A stretch of 64,000 bases of DNA, taken from positions 46,659,459 to 46,723,458 of the forward strand of contig OX235265.1 of the NCBI GenBank assembly GCA_944472135.2, given 5' to 3'. The stretch comes from Trichobilharzia regenti (lineage: Eukaryota > Platyhelminthes > Trematoda > Strigeidida > Schistosomatidae). Shown one piece after another: positions 32,301 through 44,222 of the stretch. The position numbers and the translations under genes are program-made. Each line of letters begins with the position of its first letter. Positions within the stretch are counted from its first letter, which is position 1. The notes under the pieces were generated by a model. The model was not told where the DNA came from. It did not search any database and saw only the letters and a program-made list of their open reading frames with translations.

Positions 32301-33164
32301 CAACCACAGAAAAGGGGAATAAGGCAGCCAGAGAAATAATCGATGATATGCGTCTCAGTGTCAAGGAGCTACTCCAGGTTAGTTTTCATCAATGACCAAC
32401 TCTACTGACTCACATTCCCCTTTTTCCCGTTGTACGCTTTCGTTCTTCCTTATTATTTGTGTTTTGTTGCAGCTTTACCTGCGTAACACGAACGGGCGTT
32501 TCCCGACGCGCATGATATTCTATCGCGATGGAGTTTCGGAGGGCCAGTTCGAAAATGTGTTGGTGGAAGAGCTGTGTGCAATTCAACGAGCTTGTGCAGA
32601 TGTCCGTCCTGGCGAGGAGCCAGCTATCACTTATATTGTTGTGCAAAAGCGTCACCATATTCGATTTAGACCATCTGACCCCAGGTAAGGTATTTGCTCA
32701 TGATGTTTCCTGTGTACGTACTACACTTTATTCGTGTCTTAACGGTCTGTTTGAATGCTTTGTCAGGGCAAGAAACGTGGAGCCAGGAACCGTGGTAGAT
32801 ACAGATATCACGCATCCCAGGGAATTTGATTTCTACCTCTGCTCTCAGGAAGGGATTCAGGTAAATTGTTTCTTTGTGCTAATGCCATTACTTTTAGGGT
32901 ACATCGAAACCTGCTCACTATCACGTGTTGTATGATGATAGTAACTGGACATCGAATGCTCTTCAGATGTTCACCTACCACTTATGCTACGCGTACATGA
33001 GGTGTTCGCGTAGTGTCTCGTGTCCAGCGCCGACTTATTATTCTCATTTGGCTGCATTTCGGGCACGTGAGTGGTTATCGGACATAGAGAAACCAGAGAT
33101 TCTGTTAGATGCTGGTCGTTTCAGAGTTCACAGCAGTCAAGTTGACGGCATGTTCTACTTATAA
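23371..33164 (+). CDS. AGO: Argonaute copy B, 15 recognised exons, complete domain set
   Basis: Coding blocks: 23371-23427, 27984-28109, 28193-28219, 28304-28540, 28851-29076, 29110-29295, 29336-29483, 29520-29671, 29704-29873, 30995-31205, 31727-32003, 32085-32377, 32473-32684, 32767-32860, 32898-33164. All junctions are GT-AG and in frame, giving about 893 codons; the first block begins mid-codon, so a short start exon is missing. Order: Ser-rich leader, N domain ([13 protein letters not shown]), PAZ (about 285-440, [19 protein letters not shown]), MID with Y, K and Q of the 5'-phosphate pocket ([14 protein letters not shown]), PIWI. Catalytic set: D in GADVTHP (about 641), E in AREIIDD, D in FYRDGVSEG (about 722), H in KPAHYHVL. 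It should bind small RNAs and slice targets. Divergence from Ago1-type proteins suggests the flatworm-specific clade linked to transposon-derived siRNAs (inference). Intron 1 holds a Gypsy element. Confidence 0.9.
23460..23800 (-). repeat. Gypsy 3' LTR (element orientation)
   Basis: 341 bp, TGT...ACA ends. It differs from the other LTR by one base in a short G run (CATTTAGTTTG versus CATTTAGGTTTG), so insertion was very recent. The purine tract GACGGGGGGACGAG lies just before it in element orientation (23801-23814) and should prime plus-strand synthesis. Confidence 0.93.
23779..26430 (-). pseudogene. Gypsy pol: RT, RNase H and integrase, frameshifted
   Basis: From 26430 down: [15 protein letters not shown] RT start, [18 protein letters not shown], then [25 protein letters not shown] and catalytic YGDD (near 25940); thumb; RNase H ([13 protein letters not shown], the catalytic E in IEKECLA, ETDHKPL); integrase HHCC finger (HQLAHTG...CPRCQL), catalytic D in WSVDVMGP, D in LTDQGPCF and E in NGLTERNN, then a GPY/F-type end (KWEGPY). 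The frame is continuous from 25887 to 23779 (702 codons) and overlaps the LTR. Upstream it is broken by single-base losses near 26176, 26080 and 25918, with few other lesions. All catalytic residues survive. Confidence 0.92.
26427..26900 (-). pseudogene. Gypsy aspartic protease, frameshifted
   Basis: The active-site motif VVCLIDTG ends one frame and [10 protein letters not shown] begins the next; a single base is missing from the run of G between them near 26825. Downstream, [16 protein letters not shown] is the usual second conserved protease block. It would release Gag and Pol products from the precursor. Confidence 0.85.
26880..27611 (-). pseudogene. Gypsy Gag with CCHC zinc knuckle, frameshifted
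   Basis: Starts at the ATG at 27611, 24 nt inside the 5' LTR ([18 protein letters not shown]), continues through a helical capsid-like region ([29 protein letters not shown]) and ends with [14 protein letters not shown], a canonical CCHC nucleic-acid-binding knuckle. Single-base losses near 27540 and 27065 break the frame. Gag forms the particle and packages element RNA. Confidence 0.87.
27612..27634 (-). other. Gypsy primer-binding site region
   Basis: Immediately inside the 5' LTR, minus strand, the sequence reads TTTGGTGTCGCTGCC. The TGG start fits pairing with a tRNA 3' CCA end. The tRNA was not assigned. Confidence 0.55.
27635..27976 (-). repeat. Gypsy 5' LTR (element orientation)
   Basis: 342 bp, partner of 23460-23800. 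In element orientation it starts TGTGGTGAGAGC and ends TTCTGTTACA. Confidence 0.93.
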
Positions 33165-33208
33165 ACAGATTTTGTTATTTTCATATAAATTGTATTTCCT
33201 TTTGAATC

Positions 33209-33686
33209 CATCTTCCCTTTTAATAGTAATAATAATAATCATAATAATAATAATAGTATAATGATAATGATTTACTTCATTCCAAAAGCAGTACTTGTGA
33301 TACAGAATGGGATTTTCAGCATTAATCACGATATTGTATCTAATTCCCTCAAATTATAAATAAAATTAATCACACAGAAAATTTTCCCAAAACATGCAGC
33401 ATATAAAATGGAAATAATAATAATGATAACAGCTAAGGTAATAGTAATAATAATACAAGTGAAAATTTCCGTTGGCCTCTTTCACACAGTATTGTCGATG
33501 AGGTATGGTAATCCTAGCATGTTTAAAAATGTTGAATACAGTGTTCTCTTTACATGATATGGTGAGGGGGAAAACAAAGATTACAGCAGTCATAGACAAA
33601 AGTTGGTGTTTGCAATTATTAAAGTAAAACAAAGAAGCAACAGAACCATAAATATAATAGGAATAATAGAAGTAAAACTTGAAGGT
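33209..33686 (-). mobile_element. LINE 3'-end relic downstream of Ago copy B
   Basis: Duplicate of 783-1260; here it lies inside the likely 3' UTR of the complete Argonaute copy, in antisense. Confidence 0.55.
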
Positions 33687-36555
33687 ATATAAGGATGGAT
33701 GGAGGAAGTTGTTTATTTACAGGATGAAAGAAGGTTGGTTAACTGTATTTTGTTGGGGCGATGATAAGGCATCGACGTGATACTGATAAGAAACTTTGAA
33801 CACTTCACAATTCGATGGTTGATTCGGACATGTTTTCTGGGAAGAGGTGACTGATTGACTGCGTTTGAGGTGTTCTGACCTCTACGTCCCCGCTGTGTTG
33901 ACGAAGAATCGGTTGATGAGGCAGTGTCAACACCTGGCATTGATAAGTCCATTAACGTGCGTGTTGTGGGTAGGCGTAAAGAAGGTGTAATTTCGAAGCT
34001 AGTTGTCCGTACTCTTGAGCAGGGGATTTCGGAGATGCATGTCTTCTGTGGCAGTGTGAATTCCAATAATTTATTTGGCCAAGATGGTGGTTAATCTGAA
34101 TAGTTCGAGCATTTCTCGGTGGATATCACATCTTTTAAGGTCGATTGATCACTATTTGCGTAGTGAATGATTACCTTAAATGCTGTTTTATTTTACTTAG
34201 ATAAGAACACAGTATTTGTGTTATGGGCACCGAGTGTTAATTGCGACATCGTGATTGATTACAATTCCCAGTTGTACGGGATGATGACGTGCTGAGGCAC
34301 TCATTCGTATGATCTTAGACCCCACGTAAGAAATCGTAGGCTATCGACAGACGCCAAACGGGCACAACTATGCTTCATCGCAGACGTTGGAATGAGACAA
34401 ACCAGTGTACTGTACTTTTTGAAGAGCCTGAAACTCCGAAGTGATGCAGTCATTGGCCTTCGATGGTTTTGCAAGTGGTATGCACTGCATTTTGGGACCT
34501 AACTTATGCGAAATGGACGGTCATGAGTTACTTCAGTGTTTATCAGTTTGCATTTCCCATTTGAGGTATTTCGCGTCAATTATCCAGGGGGTGTTTTCCA
34601 CGTAATTTCTATATTTTGTAGAGTACTACGACACTTTTGAGGCTTCAGGTGTAGTTCAGTGTGACTAATAGCTGAGTCATCCCGATTTCCGAATAATTGG
34701 TGATTAAACCTTCCTTAGTATATCAGCGCTATGAGGGAGTTCCACAATGAGGTGATAACTATAGTTGGGGTTCTGAATTGAGTGCATTTTCTATGCCCGC
34801 ACTATTGTTTTTTAACTAGTAGTAGTTGCATTTGAGAGGGTGTTCTGTTGCTGCTCGCTTTCCACTCAATCCAATCATCCTGCAACGCCAGCGTCGACCG
34901 ACCAACCTTGATTACGCCACATAACACAACACACGAGTAATATTAGAATGTCAATCTCACCCGTTACAAGATATTGAGTCAAACATGTATGTCATCAATC
35001 ACAATGGAGAGGATTTAAGAACTATCTGGTTGCAGTGACGAAAACTACCTTAACTACTCTGTGTAACACGAGTTTATATCATATGACAAGAAGTGTTTTG
35101 ATATGATTGTCTGGATGAAGTTTTTGGCACAACTTATAGTCCATAGTATAGAGTTGACAATGAGCAGTAAATTGTGCTCTGGACGTTATCCGGTCAATTA
35201 CACTATATCACATAAATTCACGTAATACTGCACCACATTACGTGCCCAATGTCTCCTACTGCGATCAGGAGTTCTCTATGAATCCTTAGGTAAAAGCAGC
35301 ATGAAAGCACTGGAGATCTAGGCATGTGTGCACGATAGACATATAATCTAGTGGGACGGATTGGCTCATATAAACTGCGTGCCATACAATTGGATGAACT
35401 AGCGAAATACATTGATATTTGACTTGTTAGTGTTGACAAAGTGAAGAGTACTAGACAAACTACCGTAATAGGCGGGTCCAGTTAACAGACATGCATAGAA
35501 GTTCCTACAGAAATCACATCTTCAATTCTAGCCTTAGACACTCTTAAATTCAGCTTATTATCAACTGAATGTGATACGAGCAATGTGAGTAGTGGCTAGC
35601 AGTGGACGCGTGTTTCATCCCATTTGAGATTGGTCAACTGAGTGTACCTACATGTGCATCCTGGTGATGGTGTTCACAATGAGACTCGACTAGGTAACCA
35701 TTGTTTGGCACAACCGAACGTTGTTCAGTAGACTATTGGTCGATGGCAGTCATTTTAGTGCAGTGAGCGTGAATTGTTATTTCTCAGAAATTCTGACTTG
35801 ATGCTACTTGTTAGGTTATAATAAGCACGACTACAGTAATCACCATCGTAAGTCAAATGGTACATGAAGAAGCCGACTGGTCAGCTTGTCAACCATATCA
35901 CTTAATTGTCTTGCCATTCACAACTGGCCATCGTCCTATAAAAATGAGCCGGTAGCTGTTACTCTGTCCCCGCTAATATCCACATCTATGATACAGTTTA
36001 TTATATATTGTATTTTCTGATATTTGCTCTCGGTGTTTAACATCCTTGGTGCTTTTTGCATAACATGGGATTGTTGTGATTAAAGAATCCGGGAGTGAGT
36101 CGACTGTTAAAACATTCATGTGTATGATAACATATACAAATATAATACCAAATTGATGGTTTAGAATCACAGGGTGATAATGAGTACACACTAGTGTATG
36201 TCCATAATTAGTATTTAACATGTATTTCACTTAGTCTGGTGATAAATTCCATAACATCGGGAAACGGAGTGAAGAGTCATTTGTGTGTATGCGTATGTTG
36301 GTGTGGGGGTGTTAATGTTTGTTCCCACTGGAATGGTAGTTGTGAGATAATGTTGATCATAGTTGTAGGCTCTTGTAGTGTGAGAAGGTCAGTACACAAT
36401 GATCATTATCATAAAGACAGCCACTAATTATCCAATGATAATCTTTCCTTTCTGAAATTCGTACCAACTGACTTCTATATGCTATTTATTAGCAGAGAAA
36501 ATGAACTGACTTTGAAAGTAATTTTAATTCACGTTGAGCTCCTCTAGACATCTGT
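33687..36555. other. No secure gene; intergenic flank (copy 2)
   Basis: Duplicate of 1261-4129. Includes the Ser/Thr-rich minus-strand frame at 33713-34066 (duplicate of 1287-1640, unrecognised). Confidence 0.45.
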
Positions 36556-37176
36556 ATGGAAGGCGATCTCGTTTTCTGAGGTGTCATCCTGTTCTACTTC
36601 ATTCGCCAACGCTTCCTGAAAGTGTCTGTTTTCTTTCCTACCATTGTTGATTCGTCTGCCCAACGATCTGTAGGTTGTGCCCAGCTCCTTCTCCCGTTGT
36701 TCGTCACTGCACTGGTTTATCTTCTACTTCTGCATCCTTCTGTCCTCTATCAGCCGCATGGCTTCTGCAGAGAGCCTTTTCGTGTCTAATCTCTTCTCGC
36801 CTTAAGTGTCTATACAGGTTTCTCCGCACGTCGTTTTTAGAAGGTCCCAGTGTACTCCCAGGCAGATTACACCGGTGATTTTGGTTATTGTCTCCGACAT
36901 TTTCCTGTTGTCTGCTGTGAAGGTGTCCTTTGTAGCCCGACCTTCAGTTTCTGAGCCTTCAACTTGAATTGTGGTCCATCTCCAGATTATTTGGTGGTTT
37001 TCAAATGGACCATGGAGGTTTGTTGCACCAGATTATGGTCTGAACCTACGTCTTCTTCTCATGTCGAGTAGCACTGTATGGTTGTAACCTACGTTCATTT
37101 TGAGTTTAATCTCTCTGACATTATTCTGGAGGAGAATGGTTCCCATTACATAAAAGTCTTCAATGTGCTGTTGGCG
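36556..37176 (-). mobile_element. Decayed RTE-like LINE fragment (copy 2)
   Basis: Duplicate of 4130-4750 with the same stops and shifts. Confidence 0.35.
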
Positions 37177-40100
37177 AAATCATGATAGCGACTTACTCAG
37201 TGTGTTGGTGGTTGTCGTTTAGGTGAGCGGAGTAGATTATCGAGTCTCCAGTTAACAGTCAGGGGAGTCCACTTCCATCCCACCTGCTCTCACAGATTCC
37301 AAGTACTTCAATATCATATTCATAGCAGTTGAAAGTGTACAAGCCTAGAGAGTTAAGGTGACAACGTGTATATGATCCTCAAAAATGCTCTCACTGAAGC
37401 CTTAAAGAGAATCCGTTTGAACCAAAGCATTCTTATAAAGAGACTGGATAAACGGCTTGGTCGTATTATTAGATAGAGTTAACTACGTCGATAAGATGAA
37501 CAGCATAGTAAAGGACAATGTGAAATTGCGAAAATTACACATCGACAAAGAAGACAGTAAATAGAAAGGGAGTTTACGGATATACTGAAGACTAGTATCC
37601 AACCTTGTAATCTCACCTCAAATTTTCGAATTTCTTCAGCTTGTAGAAAGAAATATACCTAGAATGAGTGAGCTACCTAAATTTCACAAGCCAGACTTGT
37701 CAATGCGTTCACATGTGTGCATGTACATGTGTAACTCACCGTATCATAGAGTGGGAAGATGATTGTCTCATATACTTAAACAACAACAATATATATGTAT
37801 ATATATATAAGCTTATCTTTGCAACGAGATATAGCTAGTGAATTATTGGCATCGAAACTAAGAGATATAACAGCCCAAACAATCTTCTCAGCAACACTGT
37901 GTTTAAAATCACCCCTTGCGACCTTTGATAATTCCAATCCAGGTGGAGGATGAGCCACCGAATACTTCGACTTCATTGTGCCTCTATAAATTTAACTATG
38001 CCTGTGAAGACAGTTGTAAAGGTCGAATAACTCGACAAACATACCGTCACCCTTTGAGCATTGTCAAGCATGGTTAGGCGAAAGAATCGTGATGTCAATC
38101 AGGAGCTCGATACTAGCACACTTAGTGAATACGGAGTACAGGATTGATAGAAATTGAACCTTTACAATTCTATACAAGGTTTCCTCTTAGTTCTTTAGGC
38201 TTGTACGTCTTCGATGGCTAAGCATAACTCAGGCAGTTGCTTTCAAATTTTTCAGCACGATACACATGTTACTGTAATTTATGAGTCGGTTTTGGATACT
38301 GAATTATCAGATGAGAAATGACAAGGATTTCTACGATAGTGGCTTGGTTTATTCTGGGTCGTGTGCACTGATTTATTTCTAGCCTATAAACTTTCTGTCG
38401 ATACTTAGAGTTAAGTCTACCGCATTAATTCCCTTTGCTTTCTAGTCAATTCCCTACATTTATTTGTCTCCAAACTATCTTCCATAGTATACCATTCGCC
38501 TTCAACTTAAACCAGATTACGTAACTGCGTGAGAGAAAAATCTGTCGGTCCAGGACCTGAATTTATGTTTCCGCGACACGGCTAGTTGATTGATCTTCAC
38601 TGTTCACAGCTGATTATCGGATTCATCTTGTCAAATTTCCATCAATTATCCATGATATCAGCCTGAGAAGACTTTCGAAATTAATATACATGAAGTATTT
38701 GTGTATCGTGCTTCTCTATGAAATCTGACCAAATGTTTCTGGAACTGATTCATGTACCCGCATTAGACGTTTGCAGAAACTGATTTTATTATTATGTAAG
38801 CTTGACGAATATTTATCGCTGTGTAACTGGACACTAATTTTAGATTGTCGTGATATACAACATTGCGCCGTTGGTTGGTCCATGTACTTTGGAAATTCAA
38901 CTTTGTTATTAATACAGTTTCTCAAGTCCTTACATGTAGCTTTCTAATATAACGTTGTTTGTACTCAGTCAGACACAGAGTTTAGTACATTAAAAATAGT
39001 GAAGACTTAGTTTGATTTCGGTGCACAGGTTGGAGTCAGATTCTAGTGCGCAATAGGAACTTGACTGGTTTTGTTATGAATGAAAATCAACTGGATAAAG
39101 AAGAGAACACAAAGACCAATGGACACTTATTTCTTCCTAGTTTGAGAACCTTCATTGGTTTGAAATTACGACCACAAGTAGAATGTATATAGTCCAGGAC
39201 TACGTAGTTCAATTGGAATCCGGATGTTCATGATTGACAATGTTTTCAAATTCCTAACATAGCACCACTGGCATCTAGTTTTACCAGTGAGTAACTATCC
39301 ACACACTAGACTTTATGCTAGTGACTGTTGCACACCGAAAGTCGTTCCTGAGATTATATGGTTCAGTAAGTGAAAAGTTGACTATTATCTGTTCTTCGTT
39401 ATCACCAGACTTCCTGACTATCTAGGTCCTCTCCGATAATTTATCCAAATCATTTTATAACAGGGAGGACAAAGTAACTGATTTATTATTTGTAAGGCTC
39501 CGGAAATGTGTTTGATTAATACACTGGTTCCGAGTTATAATTGGGTGGCGGTTGGAGTCATAACGTAAACACGGTCTTTTTCTTCTGTTCACATCAGAAC
39601 TCAGGTTTCTCTTTTCATCTTCAAGCATCACCTCATTAAATTAAGTAACTGTCACCAAGAGATAGGAGAATGCCTGAGAAGAAGTGTCCGATTACTGTAG
39701 GGAGGAGGATTGACTGTAAGCCTTTTGCCGTCATCAAGGAAACACTGATTTGATAAGAAACGGTGGTGTCAGTGTACAACAAATATCTCTCGTAATTAAC
39801 TCAGCACTGTTTAACGCAACGTGGTGGAAAGAAGATGTTCCTAGCTGATGATTCTGGATTCAGCTGAAACATACGTCTTGGATTCTCTAGCTAGACATCG
39901 TCAGATATTGCTAGTCCAGTGTTTTAATCTGTAGAAGAAAATCTCCTAGTATTGTCCTCGTCTGTCTTTGTAACAATGTGTTCTAACAAACTCACTGCGT
40001 TGCCAGCCTAGATATTTTCTGTTATTCAACATAAACCTGCAATCGAATCAGTCAGTTTTAAGTTAGCTGGATGGAGAAATTATTCTCGAGTGATCTATTT

Positions 40101-40575
40101 GTTCTCATGAAATTGATCTAAATAAAATGTACTGAAAAATGCACAAATAACGAAGAAAATTTTTTTTCGACGATTCATTTTCATGAGCTGTTCAATCGTA
40201 ATTATATTTAACAAAGAAATCTTTAGACCCATCAGATACTGGTAAACTTTTTCCTTGAAAAATTGTATTACGCAATGTAAGGTGTAAGAAGGGATGACTA
40301 ATTGTAAGTCAGAAAGGAGACAGTAGTTGGCATGATGTAATAAGTGTGAGATAATGTTAGTTTTAAAGCGGTTGTAAAGAAACTACGAAATGATATCATC
40401 ATGCGAAATTTGTCTTCTTAATGCCTTATTCAAATAAAAATAATAGTGAATTTACATAATAAAGGAAAGAAGAAAAATTGTAGTTAGAATGTAGAATGTA
40501 CTGAGGTTAGTTAGTTAGTTTTATGTGCGTAGTTTGCCAACTGGTGAGAGACAACTCACACAACAAAAATAAGTG
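37177..40575. other. No gene seen; intergenic flank (copy 2)
   Basis: Duplicate of 4751-8149. Substitutions relative to copy 1 become frequent from about 38,373 onward. Confidence 0.5.
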
Positions 40576-40638
40576 AGCGCCGAGTGAGCAGTAGACATTT
40601 ATAAAATTATATTTATAAAATCTCAACGAAATTGAAAT

Positions 40639-40696
40639 GATTAACTCCAACGTTTCGTTCGGCAATCTGGTCCGAACTTCTTCAGGGAAATTAATC
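40639..40696 (-). ncRNA. Hammerhead ribozyme (copy 2, minus arm)
   Basis: Same fold as 8213-8270 with one loop change (CAATCTGG for CAACCTGG on the plus strand). Core CTGAAGA, 6-bp stem II, GAAA and 10-bp stem I intact. Confidence 0.68.
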
Positions 40697-41155
40697 GAAA
40701 TTAACATAACGGAGGTTTATATATAAAAGGAACACCTCTTTTGTTTTTGAAACTTTGTCCGATTGTCTACGTCTCCTTATGGGGAGACTAACAAATGTTT
40801 TATGGCTGTTAACACACACGATTGTATACTGCATATATACATATATTTTAACAATAGTAGACTAATTTTGAAAGTCTGAGGTCAAATTTTGATCACAGTT
40901 CATAATATATTTGTTTATTATACCTGTTGATATCTGTTTCATGATTCATATGACAGGACAAACAATTAAAAACATGAAATGTTCCTCCTATACATAAACC
41001 TGTGTTATTTTTTTTATTGAATTTGAGATTTTCCCGTTGAGTGATTGGACCGAAGTGCTCGGTCTCAGGTTGACATATCGGCTTCTTGTGCAGATTCAAT
41101 AAAATTCGGTAAAATCAATTCAATAAAATTAATATGACCCGTTGCACAAGAGGTG

Positions 41156-41334
41156 GCTCTCGTGGCCCAAGTGGTCTAGAAGATAACGCTTTGGCGTTTG
41201 AAACTATGGGTACTGGGTTCGAACCTCGGCGGGAACATCATCACTCACTGAGAAATGCCGGTACATCCAGCTGACGAGTCCCAAATAGAACGGAATGCGC
41301 ATCCTGAATTCCACTGCTAGTCACCATCCACCAA
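41156..41334 (+). mobile_element. tRNA-derived SINE with hammerhead tail (copy 2)
   Basis: Duplicate of 8730-8908; box A at 41164-41175, box B at 41216-41226, same damaged ribozyme core. Confidence 0.75.
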
Positions 41335-41358
41335 ATAAACCTGTGTTATGTTAATTTC

Positions 41359-41416
41359 GACTAATTTCCCTGAAGAAGTTCGAACCAGATCGCCGAACGA
41401 AACGTTGGAGTTAATC
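41359..41416 (+). ncRNA. Hammerhead ribozyme (copy 2, plus arm), core intact
   Basis: CTGAAGA, stem II GTTCG/CGAAC (5 bp, outer pair lost to an A), GAAA, CGTT and stem I GACTAATTTCC with GGAGTTAATC (one mismatch). Unlike its duplicate at 8933-8990 the invariant core is whole. Confidence 0.62.
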
Positions 41417-42764
41417 ATTTCAATTTCGTTGAGATTTTACAAATATAATTTTATAAATTCAAGCTTGTTAATTTATTTCAGAGAAATAAATAATCCTGAA
41501 GTCTTTAAACTGATCACTTTGCTCAACCTTACTGTGCGCCTCACTTAACCCTGATTAATTATTTCTATAAATAATTCATATAGCTGCATGTGTATTCTTA
41601 CTGAATATTTACTGTTGTGACTAAACACTTATTTTAAACTTTCCCATTAATATGTGATCCCCAGCTCCCAACAATTTCATTGGACTCGATAATATACTAT
41701 CAGTTTCCTTACTTATGCCACTGAGGTCCTAGTATTTCAGATCCAATGTGTCTCTCTTTAGGAAGACATGCTTGCTTTAATAACAAATAGAAGTGAGTAG
41801 AAACTTCGGATAAACTGACTTTCGACTAATCACTTTCAACCACCTACATTATTTATGAGGAGCATTTTGATAAACCAGTTATTGAGACAGTCTGTTAAAT
41901 GAAACTTCATGTTTTCGTTTCAGGCATTGTTGACTTCCCAGAAAAAATACATTTCTATTTGGAAATATGTCTCTTCATTTTAGATATTAGTTAAAGCCGG
42001 TAAAAATTCGACCTATTACATATTAGATAAATTTCTCAAGAAACTGATCACCAGATATACAGAAACGCTGATAATGAACGAAACTCACATATAAAAAAAT
42101 TGTTATTTTGAAGTTTCAACCAGCCACATGAAAATTATTCCTAAATGGCTCAGTGTGCTGAGATGTAGGCTTCGTGACTGTTATCAGAATAACGGTCAGA
42201 CTTATGGTGGATCTACTACAACGTTTATTTTCCTGCATATCTGTAAATCTTTTGAATACATTAGCCCTTATCTTCATTTTTAGTCTGACTCAATTTTCCC
42301 ACTCTCCTCTCTCATTTTTTGTTAACAAAGTGCAGTATATATTTCATCACAAACCGCTATCATTCCATTATGAATAAATTTTTGTTTCGATAAAGTCTCA
42401 CAGTGTTATACAGTAATGTTTACTGATGACGTCTGGAACACAATTTATTGCTCATAATCATATCAAGGTACTCAAACGACTTCCTAACTTCATTTATATA
42501 GTTCCATTATTTTTCACTTGATTTGATTGGCAGTAGTATTTTCAATATTTAAGGTATCAGTGATGACTCATTCCTATTGCAAGTGTTTAGTGTAGACTCG
42601 ATGAACAAGGATTCAGTAATCAACCTCTCTCTCCACCTATCTAGAATACTTTTTAGAATTTTAACCCTATCCCACCCTATTGTGTGGTTGTGTGTGAATG
42701 CATGCATTGCGATTGCTGGGCTTTTTTCTAAATTACTTATCTTCTCTGGGTCAACCATTCTTAC

Positions 42765-43289
42765 TGTTATAACTGCACTGAGTTAAAGTAAAACCCCGTC
42801 GCCAATTTGTTATAACGGTAGGGTATTGAATGAAGACGTTTTCACCTTATTCTGTCTGCGCCTGAACTAATCTGCCTATCTGCTTGTCGTACCTTCCGAT
42901 TTAGTAAAGCACGCAAATATCAAAAGACAAAGGCTGGACTGTGACTGTGTATTGAAGTGCAACAACGATAAAGAAAGCCATGGTATTTATACATTTTACA
43001 ACAATATGGACAGCTAACAGCATTTGAAATAATTTATCTTAATAGCCAATAACAAAGTGCGTGAGAGATGATAATATACCATATGTGCGAGGTTGACAGT
43101 CAGTAACAAAATGTGTGGGAATGATAATATACCATATATACAAAATTAGCAGTCACTACCAAAATGTGTGAGAATGATAATATACCATATATACAAGATT
43201 AAACAGTCACTACCAAAATGCGTGAGAATGATAATATACCATATATACAAGTTTAAACAGTCAATACCAAAATATGTGGGATCCTATCA
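42765..43289. mobile_element. Solo LTR (525 bp) inserted in PLE2
   Basis: Begins TGTTATAACTG and ends GATCCTATCA, with a 5-bp target duplication CTTAC on both sides (42760-42764 and 43290-43294). PLE3 shows the empty site (CCATTCTTACCTTAG). TG...CA ends, size and duplication mark it as the LTR left after recombination between two LTRs. Its parent element is not in this window. Confidence 0.88.
43065..43280. repeat. 54-bp tandem repeat within the solo LTR
   Basis: Four units, each with GATAATATACCATAT followed by a CAGTCA...ACCAAAATG.GTG block; a partial unit precedes them. Repeats in an LTR U3 can act as enhancer modules, but nothing here proves it. Confidence 0.75.
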
Positions 43290-44222
43290 CTTACCTTAGC
43301 TAAATTCTTATGTTCTGTTAATCTGACTATCCCTGACCTACTAGTTTGACCTATGTAGTTGACCTCACAGTTATTGCAGGGTATTTTGTAAATTATATTA
43401 TTTTGTTTAATTGGATCCACCGGGTCTTTTAGCCTACAGAGCTTGTCTCTGAGTGAGTTTGTAGGTTTGAATGCCACCCTAATTCCTGCTTTATTTAGAA
43501 TCCTACGTAGGGTTTCAGGTGTCCCCTCTTTATATGGTATAACAGTGGATGACTTATATCCTCTCTTATTTATGTAATTATTAATAGATTCACAATTATT
43601 TTTATTTTTCGTTTGGCCTTTTTTGATCTTCCTAATGAATTTTATAGGATAGTTATTCAACACCAACGCTTCTTCTATCTGTTTTATTTCATCATTTAGG
43701 TCTTTTTTTGTGCTACTTAGTGCTACTGCTCGGTTTGTCAGACACTTCACTAAGCCTGCCTTAACAGTTAACGGATGAGATGAATTAAAGTCTAAATATC
43801 TATTAGAATGAGTTGGTTTTCTGTACACACTAGTATGTAGTTTGCCTTCTTCTATTCGTTTTATTTTGCAGTCTAACATAGCTAATTCTCCTAGTTCATT
43901 TTCTGATTCAAATGTGAATTTTATTCCCTCTACTTGTGAATTTATATGTGTCAAGAAGCTAGATAGAGATATGTTCTGTTTTTAACACTGTGAAAGTGTT
44001 ATCCACATATCATCACCATATTTTTGAAGTAGGATTAAATGTATTAAGAGCCAAGTGAAAATCAAGTGAAAAATAATGGAACTATATAAATGAAGTTAGG
44101 AAGTCGTTTGAGTACCTTGATATGATTATGAGCAATAAATTGTGTTCCAAACGTCATCAGTAAACATTACTGTATAACACTGTGAGACTTTATCGAAACA
44201 AAAATTTACCCATAATGGAATT

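Larger units (their letters stand above)
20110..32684 (+). repeat. Left arm of large inverted repeat (Ago copy B arm)
   Basis: Pairs base for base in inverse order with 48775-56827 once the Gypsy insertion (4,521 bp with one target repeat) is removed: 8,054 versus 8,053 bp. The outer edge is at CCCG near 20110; the inner edge falls at the exon-intron border at 32684. Differences seen are a few substitutions and one small indel, so the arms are recent or kept alike by conversion. Confidence 0.9.
40576..41466. mobile_element. Hammerhead-bearing inverted arms (copy 2)
   Basis: Duplicate of 8150-9040. Here the two arms resemble each other more than in copy 1: the plus arm (41334-41466) has AATTTCGTTGAGATTTTA, as does the minus arm, where copy 1 has several C/T differences. 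Confidence 0.5.
32427..42590. repeat. Direct segmental duplication, copy 2
   Basis: Second copy of the block at 1-10164, offset 32,426. It holds the last exons of Ago copy B and the same downstream flank. Past about 42,590 the two copies diverge into different Penelope-like sequences. Confidence 0.9.
42549..43954 (-). pseudogene. PLE2 GIY-YIG endonuclease ORF split by a solo LTR
   Basis: The part 43295-43954 carries the linker and GIY-YIG core (IIYKIPCNNC, VNYIGQTSRSG, EHKNLAKV). After AKV the frame enters the LTR and stops 10 residues later. The remaining C-terminus resumes at 42764 (MVDPEKISNLEK... to NRNESSLIP) and is longer than in PLE1 and PLE3. Without the LTR the domain would be continuous. 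No RT block is present upstream. Confidence 0.82.
42373..44222 (-). mobile_element. Penelope-like element PLE2, RT deleted
   Basis: Inverted terminal repeats of about 150 bp (42373-42523 and 44074-44220) enclose only the GIY-YIG half of the polyprotein and the tail of RT. A 525-bp solo LTR sits in the middle. At its right side the RT-tail sequence (GGTGATGATATG) runs into the terminal repeat near 44050 through AAGAGCCAAGTG, showing an internal deletion of most of RT. Confidence 0.83.

Noticed and set aside
43065..43280. CRISPR-like array
   Set aside because: Contiguous 54-bp tandem units without unique spacers, inside an LTR of a eukaryotic genome.
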